64,000 nucleotides of DNA from assembly GCA_017163975.1 (NCBI GenBank), contig JAFFSR010000021.1:1540501-1604500 (forward strand), in the 5' to 3' direction. The notes below the pieces were generated by a model. It was not told where the DNA came from. It was given only the letters and a program-made list of their open reading frames with translations, and did no database searches. Below are positions 44,684 to 56,859 of this stretch, in pieces. Each line of letters begins with the position of its first letter. The stretch's first letter is position 1. This stretch comes from Anastatus disparis (taxonomy: Eukaryota; Arthropoda; Insecta; Hymenoptera; Eupelmidae). Made by a program: the position numbers and the translations under genes.

Positions 44684-45299
44684 ATGAATTTAACCAAAGA
44701 ACAAAAATTAATTATAATAGATGAAAATATTAATCCAGTTCCATTAAATCAAGGATACATACAAATACTTTTCTCCGGAAATCAGCATTTTGGTCACTGG
44801 ATTTGTATCTATTATTCAGTAAATGTAATTCATGCTTATGATAGTTTAAATAGTAATGGATTAAATAATGAATAAAAAATTTACATATATAAACTATTTC
44901 AAATTTGTGAAAACTTACAAATATGTTTTGAAAAAGTTTATTTTCGGCTAATCCTTTAATTGTGGCATTTTTTCAATAGCGTTTGCTACAGCAATTGCTG
45001 ATAATTTGTGTCCCTGCGGAATAGAATTTGACATCGAAAAAATGCGTGGACATTTGCTAACTATGTATCAAACCAATTCAATTGTCATGTTTTCATTAGT
45101 AAAGAACAATTATACTAATATCAATTATAAACCGGTATCCAGAAATCAGAAAATTGTACATCACAAGGAATGGTCAACGATAAAATTGAATTTTCAAAAT
45201 ATAAATTTTGAATATCTTGAAGAAAAAAAGTTACAAAAATTGGCACTACAACAATTACATTTATTAGAAAACATAAAATGTTTAGAGGCAAAAAATTAA
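44684..45299 (+). pseudogene. C48/Ulp1-like cysteine protease of a Helitron
   Basis: Begins MNLTKEQKLIIIDENINPV after an AG acceptor-like TTTTATAG. GHWICIYY supplies the catalytic His region, HAYDSLN the Asp, and FNCGIFSIAFATAIADN the Cys, in the order His-Asp-Cys used by Ulp1-type peptidases. MRGHLLTMYQTN matches the C-terminal part often seen in transposon-borne members. A frameshift near 44875 and a stop near 44954 interrupt it. It lies about 0.7 kb upstream of, and in the same direction as, the Rep gene. Role in Helitrons is unknown; processing of a polyprotein or removal of SUMO-like modifiers is speculation. Confidence 0.7.
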
Positions 45300-46006
45300 A
45301 AACCAAAAAATTATCTACAGAAAATTTACCAAAACAGTAATAAAAGAAAATATAAACAAACTAAAGAAAAAATTTCAAAACGTAATTGTAAAAAATTAAT
45401 TACAATACTGAAAATGATATTGAACAAGAACCAATTCTGATATTTAAAAATGAATTAAATGATGAAAAATTATTAAAATTAACAAAAGTTTCGATTGAGA
45501 AATTGAAAAATTTAATTATAACGCTACATGAAAATCAAATTAATTCTCAAAACATTAATGTAATTATGAAACTTGAAAATAATTTCAAGAGGGATAAAAA
45601 TTTTAAGAAATTATAATAGTTACAATTAAAAAATTGAAAATTATTAATATATTACAACAAAAAAGTCAAACTTCTAACCAAAATGAATTTATAAAAAATA
45701 ATTAAGAATCCTCAAACAAAAATAAGAATTTAACTTATCAACAAAATCACAACTATGATAGACGCATTCATGACAAATCGTATTATAAATATAATAAAGT
45801 TCTAGAAAATAAAAAACAATATTAATCGAAAAACAATCAAAAAATATTGAGACGTTTAAATGAATCTTATGAAAAAAAATTTAAAAAAAAGATGATAATT
45901 GAATTACTTTAGTAAAAAATAAAAATTATTATAAAAAAACAAAGATAAATTCAAAACAAAATAAAATAAAAATTATATAAATTATTACCAAATAGCTAAA
46001 GATACA
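45300..46006 (+). other. Lys/Asn-rich decayed coding sequence
   Basis: Translations in all plus frames are rich in K, N, E and Q with many stops, for example YDRRIHDKSYYKYNK near 45750. Likely the low-complexity linker between the protease and Rep, now broken. Confidence 0.4.
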
Positions 46007-47690
46007 TTGACCAATAATAATGAAAATTATATCATGGAAAATAATATTGGTGATTTGAATTTTATTTGTGATTTTTGTGATGCTAGACATTTTGCATTCG
46101 AAATGTTAAGCAATAAGAAATTTACGATATGTTGTAAGCAAGGAAATATAACATTAGAAGAAGACCCAGAATATCCTGAAGAGATTAAGAAATAACTCAC
46201 GGGAAATGCATAAGATCATATAATAACGCCTTATCATTTACTAGTTTTGATGTAACATTTGATGAATTATTTAATAAAGGTCCTCAAGTTATACGTATTT
46301 GTGGACAAATATACCATAATACATATGCATTACATGCAAATAAAAATGAATCAAGAAAGTATGGACAATTATACATATTCGATAACGAAGAAACAAATAA
46401 GTGCCGCATAGAAAACGATCTGAATGGTTCTATTGAATTATTGAATACATAAGATTCTATAATTAGGAGAAATAATCCTTACGCAGCAACTTATAAAATG
46501 ATGCACGAAGTAGAAATTGAAGAAAATGATCGTTTTATTAAAAATGGAACTATACCTTGGGATGTTAAAATGTTTATAAGACGAAACGATAACTTTGATA
46601 AGCATCGATATTATGAAGCTAAATGTAATGAAGTAGCAGTATTTTTTGTAGGAAAGAAATGAATTACTTAATGAAAGAGACATATGTATTTATTCGAAAG
46701 CAGAAAGACCAATAAGAATCCTATATATAAGTGAACACATAGATCTTATGATTATATATCCACTTACATTCATGGGTTCAAATGAAAAATTCAAGATTAT
46801 ATTTTATAAAGAAAAAACAAGAATCTTTAAGAACAGAACTTTATCAAGGCGTAATGGATTTCTTAAGTAAATAAAAAAACGAAATCAAAAATAGTTTAAA
46901 AATTTGAAAAATGTTCTATATTACCATCATCTTTTACAGGAAGTCCGCGTTCCTTACATCAAAAATTTCTTGATTCCATAATATTAGTACAAAGAATTAA
47001 AAAACCAGATTTTTCCATTACTATGACATGCAATCCGAAATGGGAAAAAATCACAAATAATATAGGACAAAGTGAAAAAGTAATAGATGGACCAGATATT
47101 GTTGTTGAAGTATTTTATCAAAAATTAAAAATATTAACAGAACAAATTACTAAAAAGATTTTGGGAAAATGCATTGCATATTCATACGTAGTAGGATTTC
47201 AAAAGAGAGGATTACCGCATGCACATATACTAATATTTTCAAGTAAATATAATGAAATTTACAATAGTGATGACGTTGATAAATTTATAGTAGCTGAAAT
47301 TCCAAACAAAATAAAAATAAGAATGAGAGGGCCATGATTTATGATCCATGGTCCTTGTGGAGATCAGAATAAAAACTCACCTTGTATGGATAAAGAATCA
47401 GAAAAGTGTACGGAAAATTTTCCAAAACGATTTAAGAAAACTACAATAATGACAAATGGTTATCCTATTAATCGATGAAAGAAAAAAAATGATATTATAC
47501 ACAAAGAACAAGTGGCGAGACAATAGATTTATTCTTTCTTATAACCCATATTTATTACTAAAGTTTAAGTGTCATATTAATATTAAATTATGTTCAACAA
47601 TAGGTGTTACAAATAATATAGATTCAAATATAAATGCAATAAAAAAAAATACTGAAACTTTAACCTTTAAAAATAAATAAAATTATAGTC
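46007..47690 (+). pseudogene. Helitron Rep (HUH) part of RepHel, broken
   Basis: N-terminal block FICDFCDARHFAFEM with CCKQGNITLEE is the Cys-rich start of animal Helitron proteins (46007-46195). After a shift come SFTSFDVTFDEL, FNKGPQVIRICGQIYHN, KYGQLYIFDNEE, NPYAATYKMMHEVE and VKMFIRRNDNFDKHRYY; a stop sits after IELLNT. Then FSITMTCNPKW and the HUH nickase motif GLPHAHIL (His at about 47218 and 47224), GPCGDQNKNSPCM and YNPYLLLKFKCHINIK. The expected catalytic tyrosine region after this is lost; sequence decays by 47690, and a BEL/Pao fragment follows. Rep would nick the element's 5' end for rolling-circle transposition. Confidence 0.88.
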
Positions 47691-48192
47691 ATTAAAAACA
47701 CAGAAATTTAATAAAAAATAACAATTTAATACTTATGAAAATTAATTAACATATTAATTAAATTATAATCAAGAAATAAAATAAATATTTTATACAATAC
47801 AATTTTTCAGGTTCTTCAAAAATATAATTGAAGTTTAAGCTTTTAAAGATCCAACAAGACTGACAGAAAAAATAATTATCATTAATGATTTTTAACTTTG
47901 TTATTTTCATAAACAAATCGTTGCTAGGCAGTTAATCATCTCTATGGCACGCCCGTCCACAGAAAACTTCAATTGTCTGTCTTGGTGCCCCTTCAATTAT
48001 CGAATACTACTGTATTCAGGGAAGGAGAGAGACGTCCCCAGACGATATTTATGTTTTGCCGTGACACAGCCTAACGATGATTAACTAAAGCTCAAGTTTT
48101 CGCCTAATTCAATGTTAGAATTTTAAACATAAATTATGAATTAAATATCATTCAAAATATAATCACGAATATTCTCTCCTCCATACAAAAAT
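47691..48192. other. Junction between Helitron and BEL/Pao fragment
   Basis: AT-rich up to about 47930, then a GC-richer patch (47935-48090) that may be retrotransposon non-coding sequence or an LTR remnant. No clear TSD. Confidence 0.4.
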
Positions 48193-49740
48193 CTATGAAT
48201 TTTGTACCTCTACAAAACGAATTAATTTTTTAGTCGGTCTTATTAGATTTCCACTTTGAGTTTGAACTTCAGCTACACGTATTTCACCGTCTTTTCCAGG
48301 GTAAACTCTTTCAACAATACCTTTCTTCCACTGATGCCTTTGTATATTATTATCAAGAATTAAAACTATATCTCCTTCTTTTAAAGATTCATCACTTGTA
48401 TGCCACTTCTTACGAGGAATCAATGGAGGTAGGTATTCTTTAAGCCACCTACGCCAGAAGGCATCAGCGAAATATTGACTGATTTTCCAACCCTTCCGCG
48501 TACATAATACTTGAGCGTCGCAATCTCCGAATGTAATATTACAAGAAGATGTACCAATTAAAAAATGATTCGGCGTTAACGCTTCTTGATCTCTTGGATC
48601 TACGGAAACATGAGTTAACGGGCGCGAATTAACCGTATGTTCAATTTCTGCAAAAACAGTAACTAAAACTTCTTCTTTAGGAGCTTGATCTCGCAAAATA
48701 ACAGTAAGCGCAGTTTTTACGGAACGTATTAATCGTTTCCACGCGCCTCCCATATGAGAGGCTGTGGGTGGATTAAAAATCCAACTTATCGAATTTTTAG
48801 CTGCATAATCTTGCAATTGACTTGAATTCAATTCTTTTATTAATTGCTTTAGTTCTCTTACAGCACCTTTAAAATTAGTTCCATTATCAGAATAAATCTT
48901 TAAAGGAGTTCCACGTCGTGAAATGAATCTTTTTAATACCATTATTACAGAATCTGTACTTAAACTATAGGCTTATTCGAGATGAATGGCGCTAGTAGTC
49001 ATACAAGTAAATAACGCACCCCATTGTTTCTCGCGTCTTCTTCCTATTTTCATCATTATTGGTCCGAAATAATCTAAACCACTATGAGAAAATGGACGAA
49101 GTTTATAAGACGAGCAGACGGAAGAGCAGCCATTTTAATATTTATAGGTTGTGCGCGTAATATTTTACAAATCATGCACTCGGTCGCAATTCTTCGTAAC
49201 ATTTGTCTAAGACCCATAATCCAATATTTCTGCCGAATTTCATTACATACTGTCTCGTTACTTCCATGAAAATATTTTTCGTGATTTTGTTTTATTAATA
49301 ATTCTGTGAATTCGCCAATACGCTACAGCTGCATATGCTTTACTACTAGCATCGCAAAAGACATGTAATTCTGTTGATTTTACGTGATAATCGTGTGACT
49401 GATAAAAGCGTTAAACTCTGCAGTTCTCTACAATTTTAAAATTTTTTAACCAATCCTGCCATTTAAATAATTCTTGATCATTAATTTTCGAATCCCAATC
49501 AATCCCGCTATACCATATCTCTTACATCAAAATTCGTGATTGAATAGTAAATGGAGTTAAAAAACCAAGCGGATCAAAAATTGACATAATTATTCCCAAA
49601 AATTCTCTTTTAGTAGCTTTTTTAACCCCTTTATATAAGTCATTCGATAAATTCTTTAAATTTACGTTGAAACCTAATTCATCAGATAAATTAAACCATC
49701 GCAAACCCAACACTTTCTCCCCACCGTTTTCATTTAAATT
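48193..49740 (-). pseudogene. BEL/Pao-type pol fragment: RT/RNase H linker and integrase
   Basis: Minus strand. LGLRWFNLSDELGF with KREFLGIIMSIFDPLGFLTP (49713-49522) is the segment after RT in BEL/Pao pol. RNase H sequence is missing or unreadable. The integrase zinc-binding region reads HEKYFHGSNETVCNEIRQKY and CMICKILRAQP (about 49290-49130). The core follows with GTPLKIYSDNGTNFKGA (48910), WIFNPPTASHMGGAWKRL, NSRPLTH, LTPNHFLIG, and a C-terminal GDIVLILDNN..RHQWKKGIVERVYPG up to 48193. The usual W-E-R catalytic Glu reads W-K-R. It lies antiparallel inside the Helitron coding region. Confidence 0.88.
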
Positions 49741-49799
49741 TGATTTTAGTAATTGAGTATTTGTATCCTTAGTTATATTGGAATATAATATTAGTGAAC

Positions 49800-50605
49800 T
49801 TTCACATACAATTTATAGATAAGCTGTTCATTATGAAAATGAACAATATGTGTATTTTAAAGAAGAATCGAACACGAACTTGATAAGAGAAATGGAAATA
49901 CAACACTAAACGCGTGGTTTGAACTTAATAAAAGTGACTCAGAGACACATAATCACTTTTATTCTGTTATACCGCTACATTATGTTTTTAATCAAATACA
50001 TAAAACATGGACGAAAAGAATAAAAACTATGAAACCTATTCTAACCAAAATGTACTCAGATAATTCAAAGCAAAGAGAAAGATTCTTTTTAAGATTACTT
50101 CTGCTTCATGTTAAAGCTGCTACATCTTTTGAAAGCTTAGAAACTTTTGATGGAATTACATACCCAACATTCTTTAAAGCAGCAAAAGCAAGAAATTTAG
50201 TTTAAATAGATAATGAATGGGGTAAATGTTTAGAAGAATCATGTAAATCTTGATTTCCAGAAGCTCTTTGTCAATTTTTCAAATCTATTTATACATTTCG
50301 CAATCTAATTCATGCTCGAGAATTATATGGAAAATATAAAATCTATTTTTATCATATTACTAGAAATGAATCAACAAAAAGGTGAAGAAAATGCATTAAG
50401 CATAATTAATGATATTCCAACTAATAATGGATTCCATTTCAGTGACTTTAATTTACCTACTTTTGAATACTATATTGAAAATTACGAAATTGAATATAGT
50501 ACAGTTAATAATATTAATAATATTCGGTCAATTATTGATAGTCTAATAAATGCTGAACGACTATTTTTAATACAGTAATAAATTCATTAAATACAAACTG
50601 CACTG
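49800..50605 (+). pseudogene. Helitron helicase, N-terminal part
   Basis: Reads IPLHYVFNQIHKTWTKR (about 49965), RERFFLRLLLLHVKAATSFE and FDGITYPTFFKAAKARNLV (about 50075-50200), EWGKCLEES, LCQFFKSIYTFRN, then IINDIPTNNGFHFSDFNLP and INAERLFLIQ (50312-50578). This is the conserved stretch between Rep and the Pif1-like helicase in Helitrons. Stops occur near 50204 and 50253 and a one-base shift follows FLIQ (VINSLNTNCTGKY). The frame would continue at 52597 beyond the nested insertions. Confidence 0.85.
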
Positions 50606-50627
50606 GAAAGTATATATATATATATAT

Positions 50628-51766
50628 TGTAACGAGAATAGCAAATTATACAGATACTGTATGTCAGTATACTTCTGTCTCTCTCCTCGTTGTGAGTCGC
50701 ACAGCCTATTGTAAGCTTTTTGCTTACTTCATGTGTATAAGAATGAAACAGAGAGTGCATATTTCATCGTCTTGCGTGGCTGACGGTTAGCGAAGGCGCG
50801 CGCAAGACATGACGGGGAGACTCGAGCGGGATACAAGAGCGAACGCGTCGTGGAGCCGGTTGGTTGCCATGAATTCTCTCGCTGTACGTGCTTGAGCATC
50901 CGTTAATATTTTTTTGAATAGAAAATCGTCATCTTGTGAGGATTGCACTGTGATTATTGAATAAACAATCATCAGTATCTAGCTATTTGCTGCATTCGAC
51001 AAAATTCTTCTCGAAAACTTTACAAAGGGCACGTGTGAGACAGAAAGCTGCACCGTGTGCATCCGGTGCCGCATCAAATAGACCTCGCAGGTGATCCATA
51101 GGTGAAGAGAAGCTCTGACCTAGACGTCGGCATAAAATGTAAGTCTGCAGACTTTAACGTGTTCAAGTTTTCTTTTTGTATTGCTTTTCGAACTTGCGGC
51201 GTAAGAGACTGTCGTCCGCGTCGACGCATTGCGTTGTAGGTTAGGTTATGCCTTATTTTCTTTATTTACCAAGAATGTGTAATTCTACTTTTAATGCATC
51301 ATTATTTATTTTATATATCTACTTTTCATTGTATTAAATTCTAATAAGTTGATTAAATAAAGTAAAGTAAAATCTAGGTTGAATTTAATTATTAAGTAGA
51401 GTATGATCTTATTTCCTTGCTAATTATATATCATCTTATTCCCGTGTCACAAATAAAATTGAATACATTCTTTCTTAATCAACGGTATTTAATAGAGTTC
51501 TCAGGTACACGCTGTGGGTTTCGTCGTACCAGACGTCCGGGAGGCAGAGCTTCAAAGCGAAGTTCTGCAATAGCATTAAATATTGTTTAACTGATTTTCT
51601 TTGTCAGAAATAGATAGACGAAGTAGATCGTCGGTATTGAATTATGCTGATCGACTATAAACCTAAAGTCAGTTATTTAACGGTAAGTGCACGTGTACTT
51701 AAAGAGAGTACACGTGAAACCCACAAATATATTTGATTTGTTTATTTTAATATATTCCCCGTTACA
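50628..51766 (+). mobile_element. Solo LTR inside the Helitron helicase
   Basis: 1,139 bases with ends TGTAACGAG and CCCCGTTACA. Flanks are TA repeats, so a 4-bp ATAT duplication is compatible but unprovable. It contains GTGTATAAG near 50730 and AATAAA near 51356, and an imperfect hairpin GATTATTGAATAAACAATC. TGTAACG...CGTTACA ends would suit BEL/Pao; the antiparallel pol fragment 1 kb away may or may not be related. Confidence 0.8.
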
Positions 51767-51781
51767 ATATATATATATATA

Positions 51782-52572
51782 GACATTTCACGCCAACTGA
51801 GAGAGAAAAAAAAATAAAAATCACTGAAACTCCAAAAATGTATTCTTTTTGTTACCCAAAATATGTAGAAAAATTTTAAAGCATCTAGATTAAAAGAATC
51901 AAGAGCTTTAGATTCTTGAGATTTGAAATTTTTTCAAAATTTTTGGAAAAGTCCCAACTTTATGATTTTTTCTTTTAAAAATCCTGATGCTTTAGAGAGA
52001 AATTCATAAGAATACTTTTTATTGTAAATGACGGGAGGAGTCAGCATGATTTTTTAAAGACCTAAATTTTGAAGTTTTCTATCGGTTCTTACATGTATTA
52101 CATGGTAATTGAAATTACTTATTGTTTGCCACTTCATAAATTGCTTTTTGAGGGCATCTTTTGTTCTATTTTTTATTAACTTCAAAATAAATTTTTGATT
52201 GTGTAAGAAAGAGCCACTAATAAGGAGTTATGACAATTTAAAATATATATTTTCATGTATAGTTTATTTTCAACCTGAATTTTCAAAATTCAGGTCTGTA
52301 AAAAATCATGCTGACTCCTCCCGTCATTTACAATAAGAAGTATTTTTATGAATTTCTCTCTAAAGCATCAGGATTTTTAGAAAAAAAAATCATAAAGTTG
52401 GGACTTTTCCAAAAATTTTGAAAAATTTTCAAATTTCAAGGATCTATAGCTCTTGATTCTTTCAATCTAGATTCTTTAAAATTTTTTTACATATTTTGGG
52501 TAACAAAATGAATATATTTTTGATGTTTCAGCGATTTTTATTTTTTTGCGCTCTCAGTTGGCGTAAAATGTC
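51782..52572. mobile_element. Large palindromic MITE inside the helicase gene
   Basis: Ends GACATTTCACGCCAACTGAG and inverted GACATTTTACGCCAACTGAG. Arms of about 300 bases share AAAGTTGGGACTTTTCC, GTAAATGACGGGAGGAGTCA and TAAAGCATCAGGATTTTT (or complements) around a loop near 52100-52260. Lies in (TA)n, consistent with TA target use. Confidence 0.88.
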
Positions 52573-52596
52573 CCATACATATATATATATATATAT

Positions 52597-52760
52597 ATAG
52601 GCGGTCCAGGTGGAAGTGGTAAAAGCTACTTATTAAATACAATTATAACTTATATTAAAATTTATGGAATTAATTATTCAGTTGTATGAAGGACAGGTAT
52701 GGCGGCTTATTTATTACAATATGGTGTGACAGTGCATATAGCATTTTAATTAACAGCGTA
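52597..52760 (+). pseudogene. Helitron helicase Walker A fragment
   Basis: GGPGGSGKSYLLNTIITYIK starts at 52599 and continues INYSVV*RTGMAAYLLQYG and VTVHIAFQLTA-like sequence, matching the ATP-binding start of Pif1-like Helitron helicases. The usual ATASTGIAA reads VV*RTGMAA with a stop. The rest of the helicase is not recognisable after 52760. Confidence 0.85.
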
Positions 52761-53500
52761 GGGTATCGTCTACAAGTGAATCAACATATTTCATGGAAGT
52801 TGCATGAATCTTAAACAAATATTTTTTTTAAATGTTCAAATTTCCAAGTATTCTTCGACCTAATCAAACAACCTTAGAATCTGAATTTAAAAGAATCTAT
52901 AAGTCTCATTTGTCGTAGTCCCTGCAAGTGCCTGTAAACTTCATAAGCGGTATGGAAAATTTCAAAATTTATTTTTATAGACGACTTGTAGGTAGCCAGG
53001 ATCACCTGGATATTATAAGATGTCATTTCATCATATCATTGTTTATTAGATTGACATTTTGTAATGAGTATAGCTGTCGAAGCATAAGTCATTTTTTTTT
53101 ACTAAACAACGTTTAGTAGGATTGTTCTTTGACATATTGAACGAATCATAATAGTATCAGTGATGCCATACCAATTTCTCCTGAGACATATTAATACTTA
53201 ATATGTTTTAGGAAAAAATATAAATCTTGTATAGAGTCGAGCAGTACGCGAGAGACATATGCGATACCAATACCAATTGAGCATGGCCTTTGGTTACTGA
53301 TGCGAATACGGCCTACGAGGACATAAATATATATATTGGGCATTTTTTGTGAATCGTTACCCCCTTCTCCAAAATTGTAGTAGACTAAAAAAATTGTATT
53401 ACGGCTAAAAATCTTCCTTTTATCATCTAGTTTTAGATGCAAAGTGGCGTTTTCCAATATTCAATATGGTGGCTTCAATATGGTGGCCAAAACTTGGGAA
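52761..53500. other. No gene recognised
   Basis: Possibly decayed Helitron sequence at first. Open frames at 52928 (plus, 62 codons) and 53457-53191 (minus, 88 codons) show no domain. Confidence 0.4.
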
Positions 53501-53502
53501 GT

Positions 53503-54885
53503 TCGTAAAAATTTTTCGAAATTTCATGATAACTCGCTCAGTTTTGAATTTTTCGTTTTTTTATCACTAAAAATTAATGGAGCCCAGAGTTTTACATAGA
53601 AATATGGTATTGTAGTCAAGGTCAAATCACATTTTGAAGGTTATTTTTTACAATCCTTATTTTGAATCGCTTGGCTATTATTTCGGCTGAAAACGGATCT
53701 TAAATCAGTAAGCTTTTACATTCTTGAGATCGCCGCTTACGATCCTCATGTGCATACGATTTCAGCATGTTTCAGTTAAGGTCAAACGGAGGTCAAGACA
53801 CTCAAATGCTCGTATGGGATCAGAGCTAAAATATTAGTAACGAAACAATTTATTCTGTATAATAATATGTTAAAACAATAAATGGAACCAATATAATTTG
53901 TCAAAAAAACGTTTTGTTTTTTAGAAACTTTATTTCTCCTGTTCCCGCTTGAGGTCACTTGTGCTTATTGTCTATTGTATTATTATATTTGTAGAAGTAT
54001 ATTATGTAATAATAGTATATTAATTATGAATAAAGATTAATTGATACAGAATTCAGATTCATTTCACTGATTATCTAATTTCGTGAGACAATTCCCGTCG
54101 TTAAATTTTCTATTCTTAATCGACAATGTCATAATTTGATTTATTAATTCATTATCTAGAGACTCAGATTAGTGAGTAGATAAGGCCTTTCATCGATGAA
54201 GATATATATGGAGCACCGAATACATATGTCTGTATGCTTAAATAATGATGGATTATGATTAATCTGAGTAGGAAATAATTATCATGAGCTACGTTAAACC
54301 TTCGGAATAATTCACAAAATCAAATTAATAATTATGTCTCATACTTAAAACTAGACATAGAACATAGTACGACCTAAACGGGCTGCGGTCGTGATTAGAG
54401 GTCAACTTATCCGTGACTCGTTTTTAGTCTAAATAACAGTTGAGAAAATCAAAAGAAGGATTTGACCTCAGGATAACCTTCAAATAACCTTTACAGGGAC
54501 TTTTCCCTATGAGATCCAAATTTATCTCGACGTGGAATTTCCTGTTTATTCAGAATCAGAAGTAAAAAAAATATATTATTTGAATTGAGGTGTTTGACCT
54601 CCGTTTGAACTTAACCGAAACATGCTGAACTCGTATGCACATGAGTATCGTAAGCTGCCATCTCAAGAATGTGGGAGCTTACTAATTCAAGATCCGTTTT
54701 TAGCCGAAATAATAGCCAAGCGATTCAAAATAAGGATTGCAAAAAATAATCTTCAAAATGTGGTTTGACCTTGACTATAATACCATATTTCTATGCGAAA
54801 TTCTGTGCTCAATTCATTTTTAGGGAGAAAAAACAAAAAATTCAAAATGGAGCGAGTTATCATGAAATTTCAAAAAAATGTGCGG
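53503..54885. mobile_element. Large inverted repeat, ~300-bp arms
   Basis: Left arm about 53503-53805 and right arm about 54588-54885. Shared inverted blocks include GAAATTTCATGATAACTCGC, TAGTCAAGGTCAAA, CGCTTGGCTATTATTTCGGC and CATGTTTC(A/G)GTTAA...CAAACGGAGGTCAA. The 780-base centre is not palindromic and has no open frame. A MITE or foldback element; termini and TSD not resolved. Confidence 0.8.
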
Positions 54886-55769
54886 GTCGACCATTGCCTG
54901 CGTTTAATCATCAATATTTTACTTGATGTCCAGAACCCACGACAAGGACGTAGCATGATGAATCTTTGAGTTCCATCGCGATTCAGCCACGACCTAACGG
55001 CAACCTTCAATGTAAATGTTGACATGATTTTGATAACATGAAATCAATTAGCGGCAAGCAATGTCGTCGTAATATTGTTGCAATAATTTGATAATAAATC
55101 GCGACAATAGCTTGATATAGCATTTTTTCTAAATATTTCACCCATTAATTTAAATTTGTTATAAGCATCAGTGTTGATATTTGTTGGTGAAAACGTTTAA
55201 TCAAGTGCCCTCCAAGAATTAATCAAAAAATGTTAAAACATCAATATTTTGAGAATATGTAACATGGACACGATCTTCAAGTTTTGATGATTGTAGTCAT
55301 ATTTTTATTTGAATGAAATAATGGGAAAATCTTACTTTCAAGAAAACAGTAGCTGTAAGTTTTTAATTCAAAATGAATGTCTACTATTTCAATTTTTAGA
55401 GTTCTAAGAGCTGAAACTATTTTTTTTAAACGTAATATTTCATACAGACATAAAATGAGACACATTTAAAATTATTAAAAAATACATTTATTATATAACA
55501 TTTAGATTCAAAAACTGAAAACATATTATTTGTGTACTTTAAACACATTTTATTTCGGAAATATAAACGTTTTATCAAATTATTAGAAAAATAGACATAA
55601 AAGATGACAAAATTAAAATTGGCTCTAAGAATGTTTTTATTTTTTTTTAAAAATAGTTTCTAAAATATTCTAGAATTAAATCCAACAATAATATAAGACC
55701 TTTCTTAACCCTCCCAATTAAAGTTCATTCAGGCACATCGTGCAAAGACAGATAGTTTGGCCTGCTCTC
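54886..55769. other. AT-rich sequence; MITE end relic near 55740
   Basis: AAAGACAGATAGTTTGGCC and CTGCTCTCAA (about 55745-55772) resemble the right end of the TTAA MITE at 38049-38437, with TTAA changed to TCAA. No left end found. Confidence 0.4.
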
Positions 55770-56320
55770 AATATTATTCATTCTTGTAGCCTCTCTCATC
55801 TTCACTCTCCTTGCTCATCCTCACCATTCCTCCCATCTCCTCACAAATTCTTATTTTTTTAACATAAATTAAGGTTTATTTTTTCAGCCTCATTAGATGC
55901 CACCTCCTCCTTTGCCCTTCCTTCCCCTTTCTCATGTCACCTCTCCCTTCCTTACCCTGCCTCTTCTTTCCTCTAACATTGCCTAAACGTTTCTCGCCTC
56001 TTATATGACCTTATGCATCGCCTCATAGTACGCCTTAGAAACGTCTTAAAATGCCTCTGGAATGTCTCAAGTTTTAAGGAGATATATTAAATATTTAAAT
56101 TTTTTAAAAAAAGTAAAAATGATCGCGAACGCTTCATACTCCGCCTTAAGTATACTTCGCCTCAGGTATGTATATTGTATTCGTCTTATTCCGCCTCATG
56201 CCTCGCATCATAGTACGCCTCTTACTCTGCCACATGCCTTGCCTCATGGTACACCTCTTATTCCGCCTCATACTGCTTCTCTGACTTCACCTTATACTAA
56301 TAATTGAAAACCTTAGACTA
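55770..56320. repeat. Pyrimidine-rich CCTC sequence
   Basis: Strong C+T bias on the plus strand, with repeated CCTCAT, CGCCTCAT and CTCTTAT(T/A)CCGCCTCAT units at 56140-56290. Similar in flavour to 14620-14960 and 35465-35705 but without the TAGTCGTAAG start. Confidence 0.55.
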
Positions 56321-56794
56321 ACAATAAGATCATTTAATACATTTAAAATTGCCCATTTATCTCTAAAAAAAGGGAATAAAAAGAAAGTCATCAAAATAAG
56401 TGATATTGCATTTTTTTCAAAATGTAATTTCTTATTTACGACACATGCTACTAAGAATAAAAGTGTATATACCTAGCAAAGACATTATCAAACCGTATAT
56501 TTCACCTCATTACCAACGTAAATTTTTTTCTCTCTCAACTAATTCTTTCTTTCTTTTTATCTTTTTTTTTAAGAAATTGTAGAAATTATGTACCTTTTAT
56601 TAAACATTTCGCTTCTTACAATACCGTTATTAAAAATCGTGTATTTTTATTAAATAATCTAATGAAAAAACTAATTTTGCTTTCTCATAGAGAAAGCAAT
56701 ATATCGGTAGAAAAATTTTTTTTCTATTTTTTCATTAATTTGTACATATTAAGACTCAGGGAGTCGAAAAAAGTGGTTTCCAGAAAATGTCTGT

Positions 56795-56795
<1 letters not shown>
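56321..56795. other. AT-rich sequence, nothing recognised
   Basis: No gene or repeat found. Confidence 0.5.
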
Positions 56796-56840
<45 letters not shown>

Positions 56841-56846
56841 TATGTA
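56796..56846. repeat. (GT)n microsatellite
   Basis: TGTGTG run at about 56798-56832 followed by TATGTG units. Confidence 0.95.
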
Positions 56847-56859
56847 TTCAGTACGCCAA

